Assembly (NCBI GenBank): GCA_040880525.1
Contig: JBBDIG010000042.1
Location: 1-64,000, forward strand
Source: Bacteroidia bacterium
GTDB taxonomy: Bacteria; Bacteroidota; Bacteroidia; CAILMK01; JBBDIG01
Length of the DNA stretch: 64,000 bases
Reading direction: 5' to 3'
Position numbers and translations under genes: made by a program. Below the pieces are notes generated by a model that ran no database searches, had not been told where the DNA came from, and worked only from the letters and a program-made list of their open reading frames with translations. Below, piece by piece: positions 9,649-17,903 of this stretch (the stretch's first letter is position 1; each line of letters begins with the position of its first letter).

Positions 9649-10143
9649 ATGTCAAAAATGAAAAATCTTGAGGATTTATTCCTCCACGAATTAAAGGATC
9701 TTTACAGCGCTGAAGATCAATTGGTTGAAGCACTTCCAAAAATGGAAAAAGCAGCGACCGACAACCAGTTAAAGCGTGCTTTCAGCGACCATCTTGAGGA
9801 GACAAAGCGCCACAAACAACGCCTTGAGGAAATAGGCGAAAAACTCGGTCATAAACTCACTGGCGAAAAGTGCAAAGCAATGGCCGGCCTGGTGAAAGAA
9901 GGCGAAGATATGATTGATGAGGATGCTGAAGCCCGTGTAAAAGATGCCGGGCTGATCGCTGCCGCACAACGGGTAGAGCATTATGAAATTTCTGGATATG
10001 GCACAGCGCATCACTTTGCTATGGAACTCGGCCACAATGACTTGGCTGACCTCCTGAACCAAACGCTTAATGAAGAGAAAAACGCTGACCAGAAGCTGAA
10101 CAACCTGGCTACCCAGCGCATCAACCAAAAAGCTGAAGCATAA
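9649..10143 (+). CDS. YciE/YciF-type ferritin-like protein (DUF892)
   Basis: 164 residues, all helical. LEDLFLHELKDLYSAEDQL opens the protein and is the DUF892 signature; later EETKRHKQRLEEIGE, AAAQRVEHYEISGYGTA and a final helix with NQTLNEEKNADQKLN supply the Glu and His positions of a ferritin-like four-helix bundle. Known members form di-metal bundles and are linked to stress (salt, osmotic, oxidative), but no enzymatic role is established. Single gene ended by a strong terminator at 10167-10200. ATG preceded by an AT-rich leader. Confidence 0.93.
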   Translation: MSKMKNLEDLFLHELKDLYSAEDQLVEALPKMEKAATDNQLKRAFSDHLEETKRHKQRLEEIGEKLGHKLTGEKCKAMAGLVKEGEDMIDEDAEARVKDAGLIAAAQRVEHYEISGYGTAHHFAMELGHNDLADLLNQTLNEEKNADQKLNNLATQRINQKAEA

Positions 10144-10166
10144 ACTTCCTTCAACTTTGCATGTTG

Positions 10167-10200
10167 AAAAGCCCGCAGACCTTACTCTGCGGGCTTTTTT
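10167..10200 (+). terminator. Rho-independent terminator after the DUF892 gene
   Basis: AAAGCCCGCAGA and TCTGCGGGCTTT form a GC-rich stem of about 12 bp with a short CCTTAC loop, followed by TTTTTT. It is 24 bases after the stop codon. Confidence 0.93.
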
Positions 10201-10273
10201 ATGAAACAAAGAAATTGGTAAATATCAGCGGGCATAGCCGGTAGCGAATATTTTCCAGCCATCCCAAACTATT

Positions 10274-10281
10274 TAATTTTG
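10274..10281 (+). promoter_or_regulatory. -7 element directly before the ion channel gene
   Basis: TAATTTTG matches TAnnTTTG and ends 6 bases before the ATG at 10288, so the transcript may be leaderless. No clear -33 element. Confidence 0.3.
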
Positions 10282-10287
10282 ACCGCC

Positions 10288-11115
10288 ATGTATGGAAAAG
10301 AAAAACTGAGTGGCTGGCGGCTCCGGCTCCATGTTATCATCTTTGAAGCAGATACACCGGCAGGAAAATTCTTTGATCTGGCCTTGCTAATAGTGATTCT
10401 GCTTAGTGTTGTTGCAATCATGTTAGAGAGCGTGGAGGAGATCAGAGCCGAATACGGCACAACCCTCCGGGTAATTGAGTATTGTGTTACCGGCCTTTTT
10501 ACCATTGAATATATATTAAGGATAGTGAGTACCGGCAAGCCCTGGCGATATATCTTCAGCTTTTTCGGCATTGTGGATATGATCTCCTTCCTGCCTACTT
10601 ATCTCAGCTTTTTCCTGGTGGGCTCGCAGTTTATGCTTGTGATCAGAGCCATTCGCCTCTTACGTGTATTCCGGGTGCTGAAACTCACCCGCTATTTAGG
10701 AGAAGCCGCAGTATTAAGAAGGGCCTTAAGCAACAGCTTCGAAAAGATTATCGTCTTTTTAGGGACAGTTCTGGTGCTGACGGTTATTATCGGAGCAGCC
10801 ATGTACCTCATTGAAGGTCCTGAAAATGGATTTACCAGCATTCCAAAAAGTATTTACTGGTCCATCGTTACGCTCACTACGGTAGGATATGGAGATATTT
10901 CTCCGCAAACGGTGCCGGGACAAATGCTTGCTTCCATTGTAATGTTGATGGGATATGGAATTATTGCCGTACCTACGGGCCTTGTTAGTGTGGAATATTC
11001 GCGCGCCTTTCAATCCAGCATTAGCGCTGAGACCTCCTGCCAAAATTGCGGGACAGCAGAACTTCCGGCTGATTCTAATTTTTGTAAAAGTTGTGGCCAT
11101 CCTATAAACCACTAA
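10288..11115 (+). CDS. voltage-gated-like K+ channel with a C-terminal zinc ribbon
   Basis: 275 residues. Six membrane helices of the Kv type are visible. The voltage-sensor-like S4 reads RAIRLLRVFRVLKLTR with Arg or Lys about every third position, and the pore carries the K+ selectivity filter TLTTVGYGDISP near residue 200. After the last helix there is a short tail with two CxxC knuckles (CQNCG and CKSCG), a zinc-ribbon pattern. The channel part matches the bacterial ion transport family; the ribbon is an added cytosolic domain whose ligand is unknown. An in-frame TTG at 10279 is less likely than the ATG. Isolated gene. Confidence 0.93.
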   Translation: MYGKEKLSGWRLRLHVIIFEADTPAGKFFDLALLIVILLSVVAIMLESVEEIRAEYGTTLRVIEYCVTGLFTIEYILRIVSTGKPWRYIFSFFGIVDMISFLPTYLSFFLVGSQFMLVIRAIRLLRVFRVLKLTRYLGEAAVLRRALSNSFEKIIVFLGTVLVLTVIIGAAMYLIEGPENGFTSIPKSIYWSIVTLTTVGYGDISPQTVPGQMLASIVMLMGYGIIAVPTGLVSVEYSRAFQSSISAETSCQNCGTAELPADSNFCKSCGHPINH

Positions 11116-11620
11116 ATTACTCCGATAATTCCCAGCCCCACATTCTTCTTTTATTCAATATATCCGATAGCTTTTTGAATTTGCTTTTGTTCATACATTT
11201 TTATCCTCGTCCAGCGCAATCGCTTTCTATTTTTATTCTTCCCCCCACGCTCTGATTTATATTTATTGAAAATATAAAATGTAAAATGATTTCTGATAAA
11301 GTTTCTTCCGGCTCATCCCGTTGTTGCGGGAGGCTGCCGTGGTAATAAAAGCCGAAAATATCGTCTCAGACACACCATATTCCCGTTCAGAAGAATAAGT
11401 GAATGTTTGCGCAACAATAAAGTACCTGATGTAAGTTTTGGTACTATATTTCTGCTATTTAAATAATTAATTTTTTTTAATGCTGCTCCGGGAATCTTAA
11501 TAATCTGAAATTGTTTTAAAAGAAAAATTCTTACAGCCGCAATGAAGCATACGAATTTAGTATTCCACAGGAAGGTTCGGCCAGTAGATTTGTGTCATAA
11601 AATAAAAGCATACTGACGTT
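11116..11620. other. 505-base gap without a gene
   Basis: AT-rich DNA with many short frames, none convincing. A small stem AGTACC/GGTACT lies at 11421-11445 and a CCCG/CGGG stem near 11317-11330. The only likely functional site is a TAGATTTG at 11585-11592, listed separately. Confidence 0.5.
11585..11592 (+). promoter_or_regulatory. -7 element before the beta-helix gene
   Basis: TAGATTTG matches TAnnTTTG exactly. The predicted start at about 11597 gives a leader of about 24 bases to the ATG at 11621. The -33 side is not clear. Confidence 0.4.
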
Positions 11621-12775
11621 ATGGGAAAAGCCACACCTACCATATTCCCCAATTCAACCACCCGGCAATTCCGGCCTGCAACCGGAGATAATTTACCTGA
11701 AACTGCAGGAAAGGAACCGCTGATTATTGATGACCAGTATATAACTAAGGAAACGGTGCTTAACAAGCGGGGCGTAGGCATTGATTATATTATTACTCAA
11801 AAACTGATGATCAGTTCTCGGCTGATCATTGAAGAAGGCGTGGAAATCTGCTTTACCAAAAATGCCGGAATTGAATTTCGTGGCAATGGTAAATTAAAAG
11901 CCCAGGGCAGCGCCACAGCTCCTATAATTTTTAGAGGCGCAGAACCTGATCATGGTTTTTGGCGGGGAATATATTTTAACAATGATACTTCAGGAAATAT
12001 TCTGGAGCATTGCCATTTGCTGCATGGTGGGGGTAGCAGTTTTGACGGGCTTGAGGTCCATGCCAACCTTCGGCTGAAGTCGGGAGCAGAAGGCGGGGGA
12101 ATTGCGCTCAGCCATTGTACATTTAATGAAAGCGGAGGTGATGGTATACACATAGGCTCCGGAAACTATAACCTCACCCGGTTTAATAATAATACCATGC
12201 AATATAACCTGCGGGCTCCGCTGAGCCTTGAAGCCGGCTTGTTAGGCGTGCTGGATGGACTCAATTCCGTTTGCGGATACAATGGATTAAATTGTGTGGA
12301 AGTGCGGGGGGGCCGGGTATTCGGAAAATGCCAGGTAAAGGATGCCGGTATTCCTTATTTATTCAAGGATATATCAATGATCGGATACGGTTCCACTTCA
12401 GCATTCATGACTATTGCTGAAGGCGTGGAAATAAAATTTGCAGGCGATGCAAGGATTGTGGTGACCTCTATGGGCAGTATTCAATTGCAAGGGTCTAAGG
12501 ACGATCCGGTTCATTTCGGCTCATCCGAAAAAAAGAAAACAATCCCTGTCAAAGTACACCCCTTGGATGCCGGACTGATGCTGAACTTTTACTGGTATGC
12601 CCTTCAACCTGCTGTGCTGGTTACAGCCCTCAACCTGGGATATGTGAAAAAGCCAAGCTTACTTTCCGGTTCTCCGGATCAAATGGTAGTGATAGGCGGT
12701 AATCTAAATGAGTCGTCACATGCAGCGATTCCCGCCCGGCTGAAGCGGGGCCGTAAATATCGCCTGGCCGGGTAA
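11621..12775 (+). CDS. right-handed parallel beta-helix protein
   Basis: 384 residues. The segment MISSRLIIEEGVEICFTKN, then IEFRGNGKLKAQGSATAPI and IIFRG, is the standard opening of Bacteroidetes beta-helix proteins, followed by coil-forming turns (GGIALSHCTFNESGGDGIHI, NLTRFNNNTMQYN). A second similar opening (FMTIAEGVEIKFAGDARIVV) appears near residue 265, so there may be two helical blocks. Such folds usually bind or cleave polysaccharides, but no catalytic residues are recognisable. Oddly, there is no signal peptide and an in-frame stop lies just upstream (TAA at about 11600), so it cannot be extended. The C-terminal 60 residues are unrecognised. Confidence 0.7.
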   Translation: MGKATPTIFPNSTTRQFRPATGDNLPETAGKEPLIIDDQYITKETVLNKRGVGIDYIITQKLMISSRLIIEEGVEICFTKNAGIEFRGNGKLKAQGSATAPIIFRGAEPDHGFWRGIYFNNDTSGNILEHCHLLHGGGSSFDGLEVHANLRLKSGAEGGGIALSHCTFNESGGDGIHIGSGNYNLTRFNNNTMQYNLRAPLSLEAGLLGVLDGLNSVCGYNGLNCVEVRGGRVFGKCQVKDAGIPYLFKDISMIGYGSTSAFMTIAEGVEIKFAGDARIVVTSMGSIQLQGSKDDPVHFGSSEKKKTIPVKVHPLDAGLMLNFYWYALQPAVLVTALNLGYVKKPSLLSGSPDQMVVIGGNLNESSHAAIPARLKRGRKYRLAG

Positions 12776-12938
12776 TGCTGCCCTGGCCGAACAAGTCTTC
12801 TCTTCTGACATAGCCCGTTCCCCGTTCATCCGGGTCTTATTCCCGTTCGTTCTATTCCCTGTTTAATTTAGCCTTATAAAAGTTCATATTTGCCAGCAGA
12901 TAAGGGAAATTCTCTTCCCGTAGAAAATGCAGTAAATA

Positions 12939-13349
12939 ATGAGGCTATTAAAATTTAGAATATATAATTATCGAAAATGGCGGTTGCTGCTTCTCCTCAT
13001 GTCTTTTTTCTTTGGGGCTACAAGCTGCTATTATGATAACGAAGAGGAGTTATATCCGGCTACCGGCAGCAATTGCGATACTACAACCGTGAGCTTTGTC
13101 AATGATATTAAGCCGATCCTCGTAACGAGCTGTATACGGGCCGGATGCCACGCCAGCAGCGCTCCCGCAGTTGGAATTTCTCTCGAAAGCCATAGCGGTG
13201 TAAAAGCCGTTGCTGAAGACGGACGATTGGCTGCCGCTGTAACACATAGCGGTGCTGCTGTTCCCATGCCTTATAATGAGCCTAAACTACTCGATTGCCA
13301 GGTGAATACAATTATTGCCTGGGTAAATCAAGGTGCCCTAAACAACTGA
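12939..13349 (+). CDS. lipoprotein with a CX4CH cytochrome-like motif
   Basis: 136 residues. A lipoprotein signal (LLLLMSFFFGATSC) is followed by VSFVNDIKPILVTSCIRAGC and then H, so the potential haem motif is C-I-R-A-G-C-H, CX4CH rather than the usual CXXCH. The rest (GISLESHSGVKAV, MPYNEPKLLDCQVNTIIAWV) resembles the cytochrome-c-like domains of Bacteroidetes and Planctomycetes lipoproteins, with a possible axial Met at PMPYNE. Whether haem is attached is unknown. It lies 9 bases before the DUF5777 barrel gene, a pairing I recall from other Bacteroidetes, and probably acts in the envelope with it. Confidence 0.75.
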   Translation: MRLLKFRIYNYRKWRLLLLLMSFFFGATSCYYDNEEELYPATGSNCDTTTVSFVNDIKPILVTSCIRAGCHASSAPAVGISLESHSGVKAVAEDGRLAAAVTHSGAAVPMPYNEPKLLDCQVNTIIAWVNQGALNN

Positions 13350-13358
13350 CGACTCCCC

Positions 13359-14249
13359 ATGAACTACAGGCCAATTCTTTTCATGCTTTCCCTGTTTCTT
13401 CTCTCTAATATCCAGCTATATGGCCAGGAAGATCTGATGCAAATGCTGGAAGAGGAAGAGGAGGAAGAAACCGTTTATACTTATGCTACTTTTAAATCCA
13501 CTCGCGTGGTGAATGCACATTCCCTGGAAAATGTAGGTGGAGGCGTATTGGATTTTCGCATATCCCATCGCTTTGGCCGGGTGAATTCCGGAGCCTACGA
13601 ATTCTTTGGTTTAGATGGCGCACAGATCAGGCTGGGACTGGAATATGGCCTGACGGACTGGTTGATGGTTGGCGTAGGGAGGAGCAGCTTTGAAAAAACC
13701 TATGACGGTTTCGTAAAAGGTAAGCTCCTGCGTCAAAGCACAGGCAAGAAAACAATGCCCATTTCGCTGAGCTGGTTTTCCAGCATCGCAGTTAAAACCA
13801 TCCGGTGGCCGGAGCCTGACCGGGAGAATTACTTTAGTTCCCGGCTGGATTTTACCCACCAGATTATTTTCGGGCGAAAAGTCAATGAAAACTTCAGTTT
13901 CCAGATTTCACCCACGCTGGTTCACCGGAACCTGGTTGAGAATACCCAATTACAGAATGATGTCTTCGCCATAGGAATCGCGGCCCGGCAAAAGCTCACG
14001 CCCAGCGTTTCCCTGAATGCGGAATATTGGTACGTTCTGCCAGATCAGATAGCCGATAACAAAACCCAATCCCTCTCCTTTGGATTTGATATAGAGACGG
14101 GCGGCCATGTTTTCCAACTTCATTTTACCAATTCTCCCGGAATGATCGAACGCGGTTTCATCACAGAAACAGAAGGCGATTGGTTATTAGGTGATATCCA
14201 TTTCGGTTTCAATATCTCCAGAGTTTTTACATTGGTATCAGAAAAATAG
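13359..14249 (+). CDS. DUF5777-family outer-membrane beta-barrel
   Basis: 296 residues with a signal peptide (MNYRPILFMLSLFLLSNIQL, cleaved near YGQ), a short acidic stretch of consecutive Glu residues around 30-38, then alternating amphipathic strands. FKSTRVVNAHSLENV and LDFRISHRFGRVN near the start of the mature protein are typical of DUF5777. The predicted place is the outer membrane. Co-directional with the CX4CH lipoprotein (9-base gap), so the pair probably works together. Function unknown. Confidence 0.8.
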   Translation: MNYRPILFMLSLFLLSNIQLYGQEDLMQMLEEEEEEETVYTYATFKSTRVVNAHSLENVGGGVLDFRISHRFGRVNSGAYEFFGLDGAQIRLGLEYGLTDWLMVGVGRSSFEKTYDGFVKGKLLRQSTGKKTMPISLSWFSSIAVKTIRWPEPDRENYFSSRLDFTHQIIFGRKVNENFSFQISPTLVHRNLVENTQLQNDVFAIGIAARQKLTPSVSLNAEYWYVLPDQIADNKTQSLSFGFDIETGGHVFQLHFTNSPGMIERGFITETEGDWLLGDIHFGFNISRVFTLVSEK

Positions 14250-14682
14250 CTGCAGACTTTTATCCCTAGCCATTTTTCCACTGGAATTTTAGCTTTCTTT
14301 TAATCTCAGTGGTTTCGTAATCCCATTTATTATTTAATTTAATACTGAATATCAGGATGAAAACTCATCGACCGGGAGAGTCTACCTGTCTGAAATTTTG
14401 AAGTTGAAGTTCAATTTACACTAAAGAGGCCGGGCCTTTTAAATTTCTCACATTTCTAAAACCCGGGGTTCAAAAAAATTTTAGCCCTTTTTATCTCCGA
14501 ATAACCATTTTCCGAATTCGAGACAGAATTCCGGGCCAGTCAGAAGCAGGTTAGTCAGGATTTCTTACAGTGGCAAGCAGAAGGCATTTTCCGAGTTGCG
14601 GAGACTGTACTCATCTTAGACATTTGCTCTTGTCAAAACGATAACAGAACAAGGTTTTTTAAATACAAGAAACAGGTTTTCA

Positions 14683-14690
14683 TAGGTTTG
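14683..14690 (+). promoter_or_regulatory. -7 element for the MBL-rhodanese gene
   Basis: TAGGTTTG matches TAnnTTTG. A start near 14696 would put the hairpin at 14711-14740 in a leader of about 130 bases. The -33 side is only a T-run. Confidence 0.4.
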
Positions 14691-14710
14691 TTTTTGGGTT
14701 GGTTGGGGAG

Positions 14711-14740
14711 ATAGCCGCACCGGGATTCTGGTGCGGCTAT
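14711..14740 (+). terminator. terminator-like hairpin in the leader of the MBL-rhodanese gene
   Basis: ATAGCCGCACC and GGTGCGGCTAT form a perfect 11-bp stem with an 8-base loop, followed by TTTCTGTTT. On the minus strand no T-run follows, so it points to plus-strand transcription. It lies 85 bases before the ATG at 14825. It either ends upstream transcripts or acts as an attenuator of the gene behind it. Confidence 0.6.
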
Positions 14741-14824
14741 TTTCTGTTTACACCCTGGCAGTGCTGCACTGCTTGCAGAATTGGATTGTATAGCTCTAAC
14801 TTTGGCCCTCTAAAACATCCCAAC

Positions 14825-16153
14825 ATGAACGTCCATCAATTTTATGATGAAGGTCTTGCTCACGCATCATACGCAGTTGTGAGCGAGGGAGAGATGGCGG
14901 TAGTTGACCCTGCACGGGATCCGCAACCATACCTTGATCTTGCAGAGAAATTGGGCGCAACGATCAAAGCCGTAATTGAAACCCACCCTCATGCAGACTT
15001 TGTAAGCAGCCATGCGGAACTGGCCCGTAAAGCAGGAGCTAAGATCTATACAAGCAAGCTTGCCGCGCCCTCCTATACTTTCACCGGCTTTGACGAAGGA
15101 GACGCGTTGCATATTGGCAATGTAACCTTCAGGCCGCTCAACACGCCCGGCCATTCGCCTGACAGCATCAGCGTGGTACTATATGATGACGGCAATTCGG
15201 CATACGGAGTATTTACGGGCGATACACTGTTTGTGGGGGATGTAGGCCGCCCGGATTTACGCGAGGCAGCGGGAAACCTCCGGGCAAAGAAAGAAGAACT
15301 TGCAAGCCAGATGTATGACAGCCTGCGCAATAAACTCATGCGGCTTCCAAGAGAAACGCGGGTTTATCCGGCTCATGGCCCCGGTTCGCTTTGCGGAAGG
15401 GCTATGGGGAATGAGCGAACCAGCACAATAGGCAAAGAAGTTTCTCAAAATTATGCGTTGCAAGACATGCCCCAGGATGACTTCGTGAAGTTGCTCCTGG
15501 AGAATCAGCCTTTTATGCCAAAATATTTTGGGTATGATGTAGAGGTAAACCGGAAAGGGGCAAAGGATCTGGAAAGCAGTATTCAAAATGTCCACAAGGA
15601 AAAGCCAGGATATCAACCAGAAGATAAAATCATAGTAGTGGATGGAAGAAATCAATCATCATTTAAGGCGGGACATTATCCCAACTCAATCAATATACCT
15701 GACGGGCTCAAGTTTGAAACTTGGCTGGGAAGCATCATAGAGCCGGATGAGGAATTTTATCTGACGGCAGAGGATGACAATGCCATCAACACTCTAATCC
15801 GGAAGGCATCTAAAATCGGCTATGAGCAAAATATAAAAGCAGCTTTCATTGCCAAACCCGCAGAGCCCGTTAAAAGCGCGCATCTCAACAAAGAAGAATT
15901 TGATCGTAACGAAGGCAATTACACCATCCTTGATATTCGAAATCAACCCGAAATAGATGAAGGAAAAATTTTCGAGGAGAGTCTTCACATTCCATTGCAC
16001 CAGTTGAGGGAACGAATATCAGAGATACCATCAGATAAGCCAATAGTGGTACATTGCGCAGGCGGTTACCGTTCGGCAGCCGGGGCCAGCATTCTGGAAA
16101 ATACGCTTAATGTCCCTGTGTATGATTTGGGTGAAAGCATTCGTAACTATTGA
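14825..16153 (+). CDS. MBL-fold hydrolase with two rhodanese domains (persulfide dioxygenase-like)
   Basis: 442 residues. The metallo-beta-lactamase domain (about 1-235) shows ETHPHADFVSSHAELA (HxHxD metal site), TPGHSPDS, FTGDTLFVGDVGRPDL and YPAHGPGS, as in the ETHE1/persulfide dioxygenase group, which oxidises glutathione persulfide to sulfite. Two rhodanese domains follow. The first (about 260-345) has no active-site Cys at the expected loop (EEFYLTAEDD). The second (about 365-442) has VHCAGGYRSAAG with the Cys. It probably acts in cytosolic sulfane-sulfur handling. The ATG at 14825 fits the domain start; a TTG further upstream would translate through the leader hairpin. Confidence 0.9.
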   Translation: MNVHQFYDEGLAHASYAVVSEGEMAVVDPARDPQPYLDLAEKLGATIKAVIETHPHADFVSSHAELARKAGAKIYTSKLAAPSYTFTGFDEGDALHIGNVTFRPLNTPGHSPDSISVVLYDDGNSAYGVFTGDTLFVGDVGRPDLREAAGNLRAKKEELASQMYDSLRNKLMRLPRETRVYPAHGPGSLCGRAMGNERTSTIGKEVSQNYALQDMPQDDFVKLLLENQPFMPKYFGYDVEVNRKGAKDLESSIQNVHKEKPGYQPEDKIIVVDGRNQSSFKAGHYPNSINIPDGLKFETWLGSIIEPDEEFYLTAEDDNAINTLIRKASKIGYEQNIKAAFIAKPAEPVKSAHLNKEEFDRNEGNYTILDIRNQPEIDEGKIFEESLHIPLHQLRERISEIPSDKPIVVHCAGGYRSAAGASILENTLNVPVYDLGESIRNY

Positions 16154-16302
16154 TCATCAAACATCCATCAATATACTATACGTACAGATTTGTCGGCCTG
16201 CCCAATAGCAAGGCCTTCATGATTAGTGAACTACCGAATAAGCCTACTTTTTCACAATTAAACACCCAAGAGCAGGGAAGGCCATATTAAATAAAGCCGG
16301 TG

Positions 16303-16332
16303 TTGTTTTTCTTTTCAAATCAGATAGATTTG
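16303..16332 (+). promoter_or_regulatory. promoter of the cytochrome oxidase operon
   Basis: TTG at 16303-16305, a 19-base spacer and TAGATTTG at 16325-16332 match the Bacteroidetes housekeeping promoter. The predicted start near 16338 lies 45 bases before the coxB ATG. Confidence 0.55.
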
Positions 16333-16382
16333 CACCTGTTTTTCCGAGGCATTCTCCTCTTACAAATTCGTCATTTTATTCT

Positions 16383-17873
16383 ATGAATATTCTGAGCCTG
16401 AAGAAGAACGGGATGATAAGACCGCTGATCTTACTGCTGCTGTTCTTACCCGTTTTATCTCAAACCACCTTAGCCCAGGACGTAGCTGCCGGGGAGAAGC
16501 TATTCCAGCAAAATTGTACGCAATGCCATAAGTTAGGCAGCAAACTCATTGGTCCTGACCTGCTAGGGGTCAATGATCGTCTTGAGGAAGAATGGCTTAT
16601 ACGTTTCATCCACAACTCGCAGGAAGTTATTAATAGTGGCGATGAATACGCTCAGAACCTCTTTGAGCAATACAATAACGTGCTGATGCCCCCAGCTCCG
16701 CTTGATGATAATGAAATTCGATCGGTGCTGGCATATATTGAAAATGAAACGACTACAAGGGCACAGGCCACTGCTGAAACAGCGGATATTCCTGGACAGG
16801 GAGAGGTCACGTCTAAATCTGATCTGTCATCAGATATGCTGTTTCAGTTTCTGATTGCAGCCATCATCCTCGTTTTACTGGTGATTTTTGGCCTTACATT
16901 GAGCATCCTCCGCAAGGTCATGGCGCTGAATGATAAAAAAGCCATGATGGAAATTGATTGGCAAACGCTGAGTCCGCGTCTTTTGCTGGCTTTTCTCATT
17001 ATCGGTCTTTGTGCAACTGCTTATGAATTTATCGTACACGGAGCGATGACGTTGCCCGTAGCCTCCTCGGAACACGGAGTTGAGCTTGACCTGCTTTTCA
17101 ACATTACACTTGGAATAACGCTGCTGGTGTTTTTGATAACACAGGTTCTCCTATTCTACTTTACATATAAGTATGGCAGGACAGAAAAGAATAAAAATAA
17201 AAAGGCGCTGTTTTATCCGGAAAACAACAAACTTGAACTTTTCTGGACATTGGTTCCTGCCGTGGTCCTATTTGTACTGATATTCTTCGGATTCCGTACC
17301 TGGCAGGAAATTACGGATTCACCTGAAAAGCCGGAAGTAGAAATTGAGATCTTCGCCTACCAGTTTGGATGGCAGGCGCGTTATCCCGGGCCTGATGGCG
17401 TTCTGGGCCGCAGCGATTTCCGGCTCATTTCAGTGGACAATCCGCTGGGCCTGGATTTCGAGGATGAAAATGCCCAGGACGATAAAATTACTTCTGAATT
17501 GCATTTGCCAGTGGACCGCGAAGTCCTTTTCAAATTCAGGGCAAGGGATGTAATTCACGCAGCTTTCTTCCCGCATTTTCGCGCACAGATGTATTGTGTA
17601 CCCGGAATGCCCACCCAATTTAAGTTCCGGCCCACAGTAACCACAGAAGAAATGCGCGAACTGGTGGAAAATGAAGAATTCAATTATGAACTGGCCTGTA
17701 ACCAGATATGTGGTGCAGCGCATTTTAATATGCGCATGGAGATTTTTGTTGACGAGCTTCCCGAATACGATACCTGGGTAGGTGAACAATCAGCATTTTA
17801 CTCAACATATCAGAATTCTGTTGAGGACGGCACAGCCTCAATAGCACCGGTTTCGGTTACCCCTATAAAATAA
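16383..17873 (+). CDS. coxB: cytochrome c oxidase subunit II with N-terminal cytochrome c domain
   Basis: 496 residues. Signal peptide (1-31), a cytochrome c domain with NCTQCHKLGSKLIGPDL and a possible axial Met at NVLMPP (about 35-120), then four membrane helices (about 155-178, 200-222, 236-262, 283-305). The CuA domain has HxxxFFPHFRAQMYCVPGM and CNQICGAAHFNM (C-x3-C-x3-H-x2-M), so the copper site is intact. It accepts electrons and passes them to subunit I. In the caa3 oxidases I know, the cytochrome c is at the C-terminus; here it is N-terminal. First gene of the operon. No alternative-complex-III genes are next to it. Confidence 0.93.
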   Translation: MNILSLKKNGMIRPLILLLLFLPVLSQTTLAQDVAAGEKLFQQNCTQCHKLGSKLIGPDLLGVNDRLEEEWLIRFIHNSQEVINSGDEYAQNLFEQYNNVLMPPAPLDDNEIRSVLAYIENETTTRAQATAETADIPGQGEVTSKSDLSSDMLFQFLIAAIILVLLVIFGLTLSILRKVMALNDKKAMMEIDWQTLSPRLLLAFLIIGLCATAYEFIVHGAMTLPVASSEHGVELDLLFNITLGITLLVFLITQVLLFYFTYKYGRTEKNKNKKALFYPENNKLELFWTLVPAVVLFVLIFFGFRTWQEITDSPEKPEVEIEIFAYQFGWQARYPGPDGVLGRSDFRLISVDNPLGLDFEDENAQDDKITSELHLPVDREVLFKFRARDVIHAAFFPHFRAQMYCVPGMPTQFKFRPTVTTEEMRELVENEEFNYELACNQICGAAHFNMRMEIFVDELPEYDTWVGEQSAFYSTYQNSVEDGTASIAPVSVTPIK

Positions 17874-17903
17874 CAGATTCTCAGTAAATTAAGGAAAAAG
17901 ATC

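Larger units (their letters stand above)
14250..14824. other. 575-base spacer with a promoter-like site and a hairpin leader
   Basis: No convincing gene. A weak GC stem with T-run lies around 14424-14440 and could end the DUF5777 transcript. The distal part has a TAGGTTTG (14683-14690) and a perfect 11-bp hairpin (14711-14740), listed separately. The middle (14450-14650) is unassigned; a small RNA cannot be excluded. Confidence 0.4.

Noticed and set aside
9769-10209. A 146-codon frame opposite the DUF892 gene
   Set aside because: Antisense to a clear gene and running into the terminator.
14450-14745. 6S RNA or another known RNA in the gap before the MBL gene
   Set aside because: I could not match the region to a known secondary structure; only the hairpin and the promoter-like site are supported.
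14699-14824. A longer N-terminus for the MBL-rhodanese protein from a TTG
   Set aside because: It would translate through the leader hairpin and adds residues not found in the family; the ATG at 14825 begins the domain.
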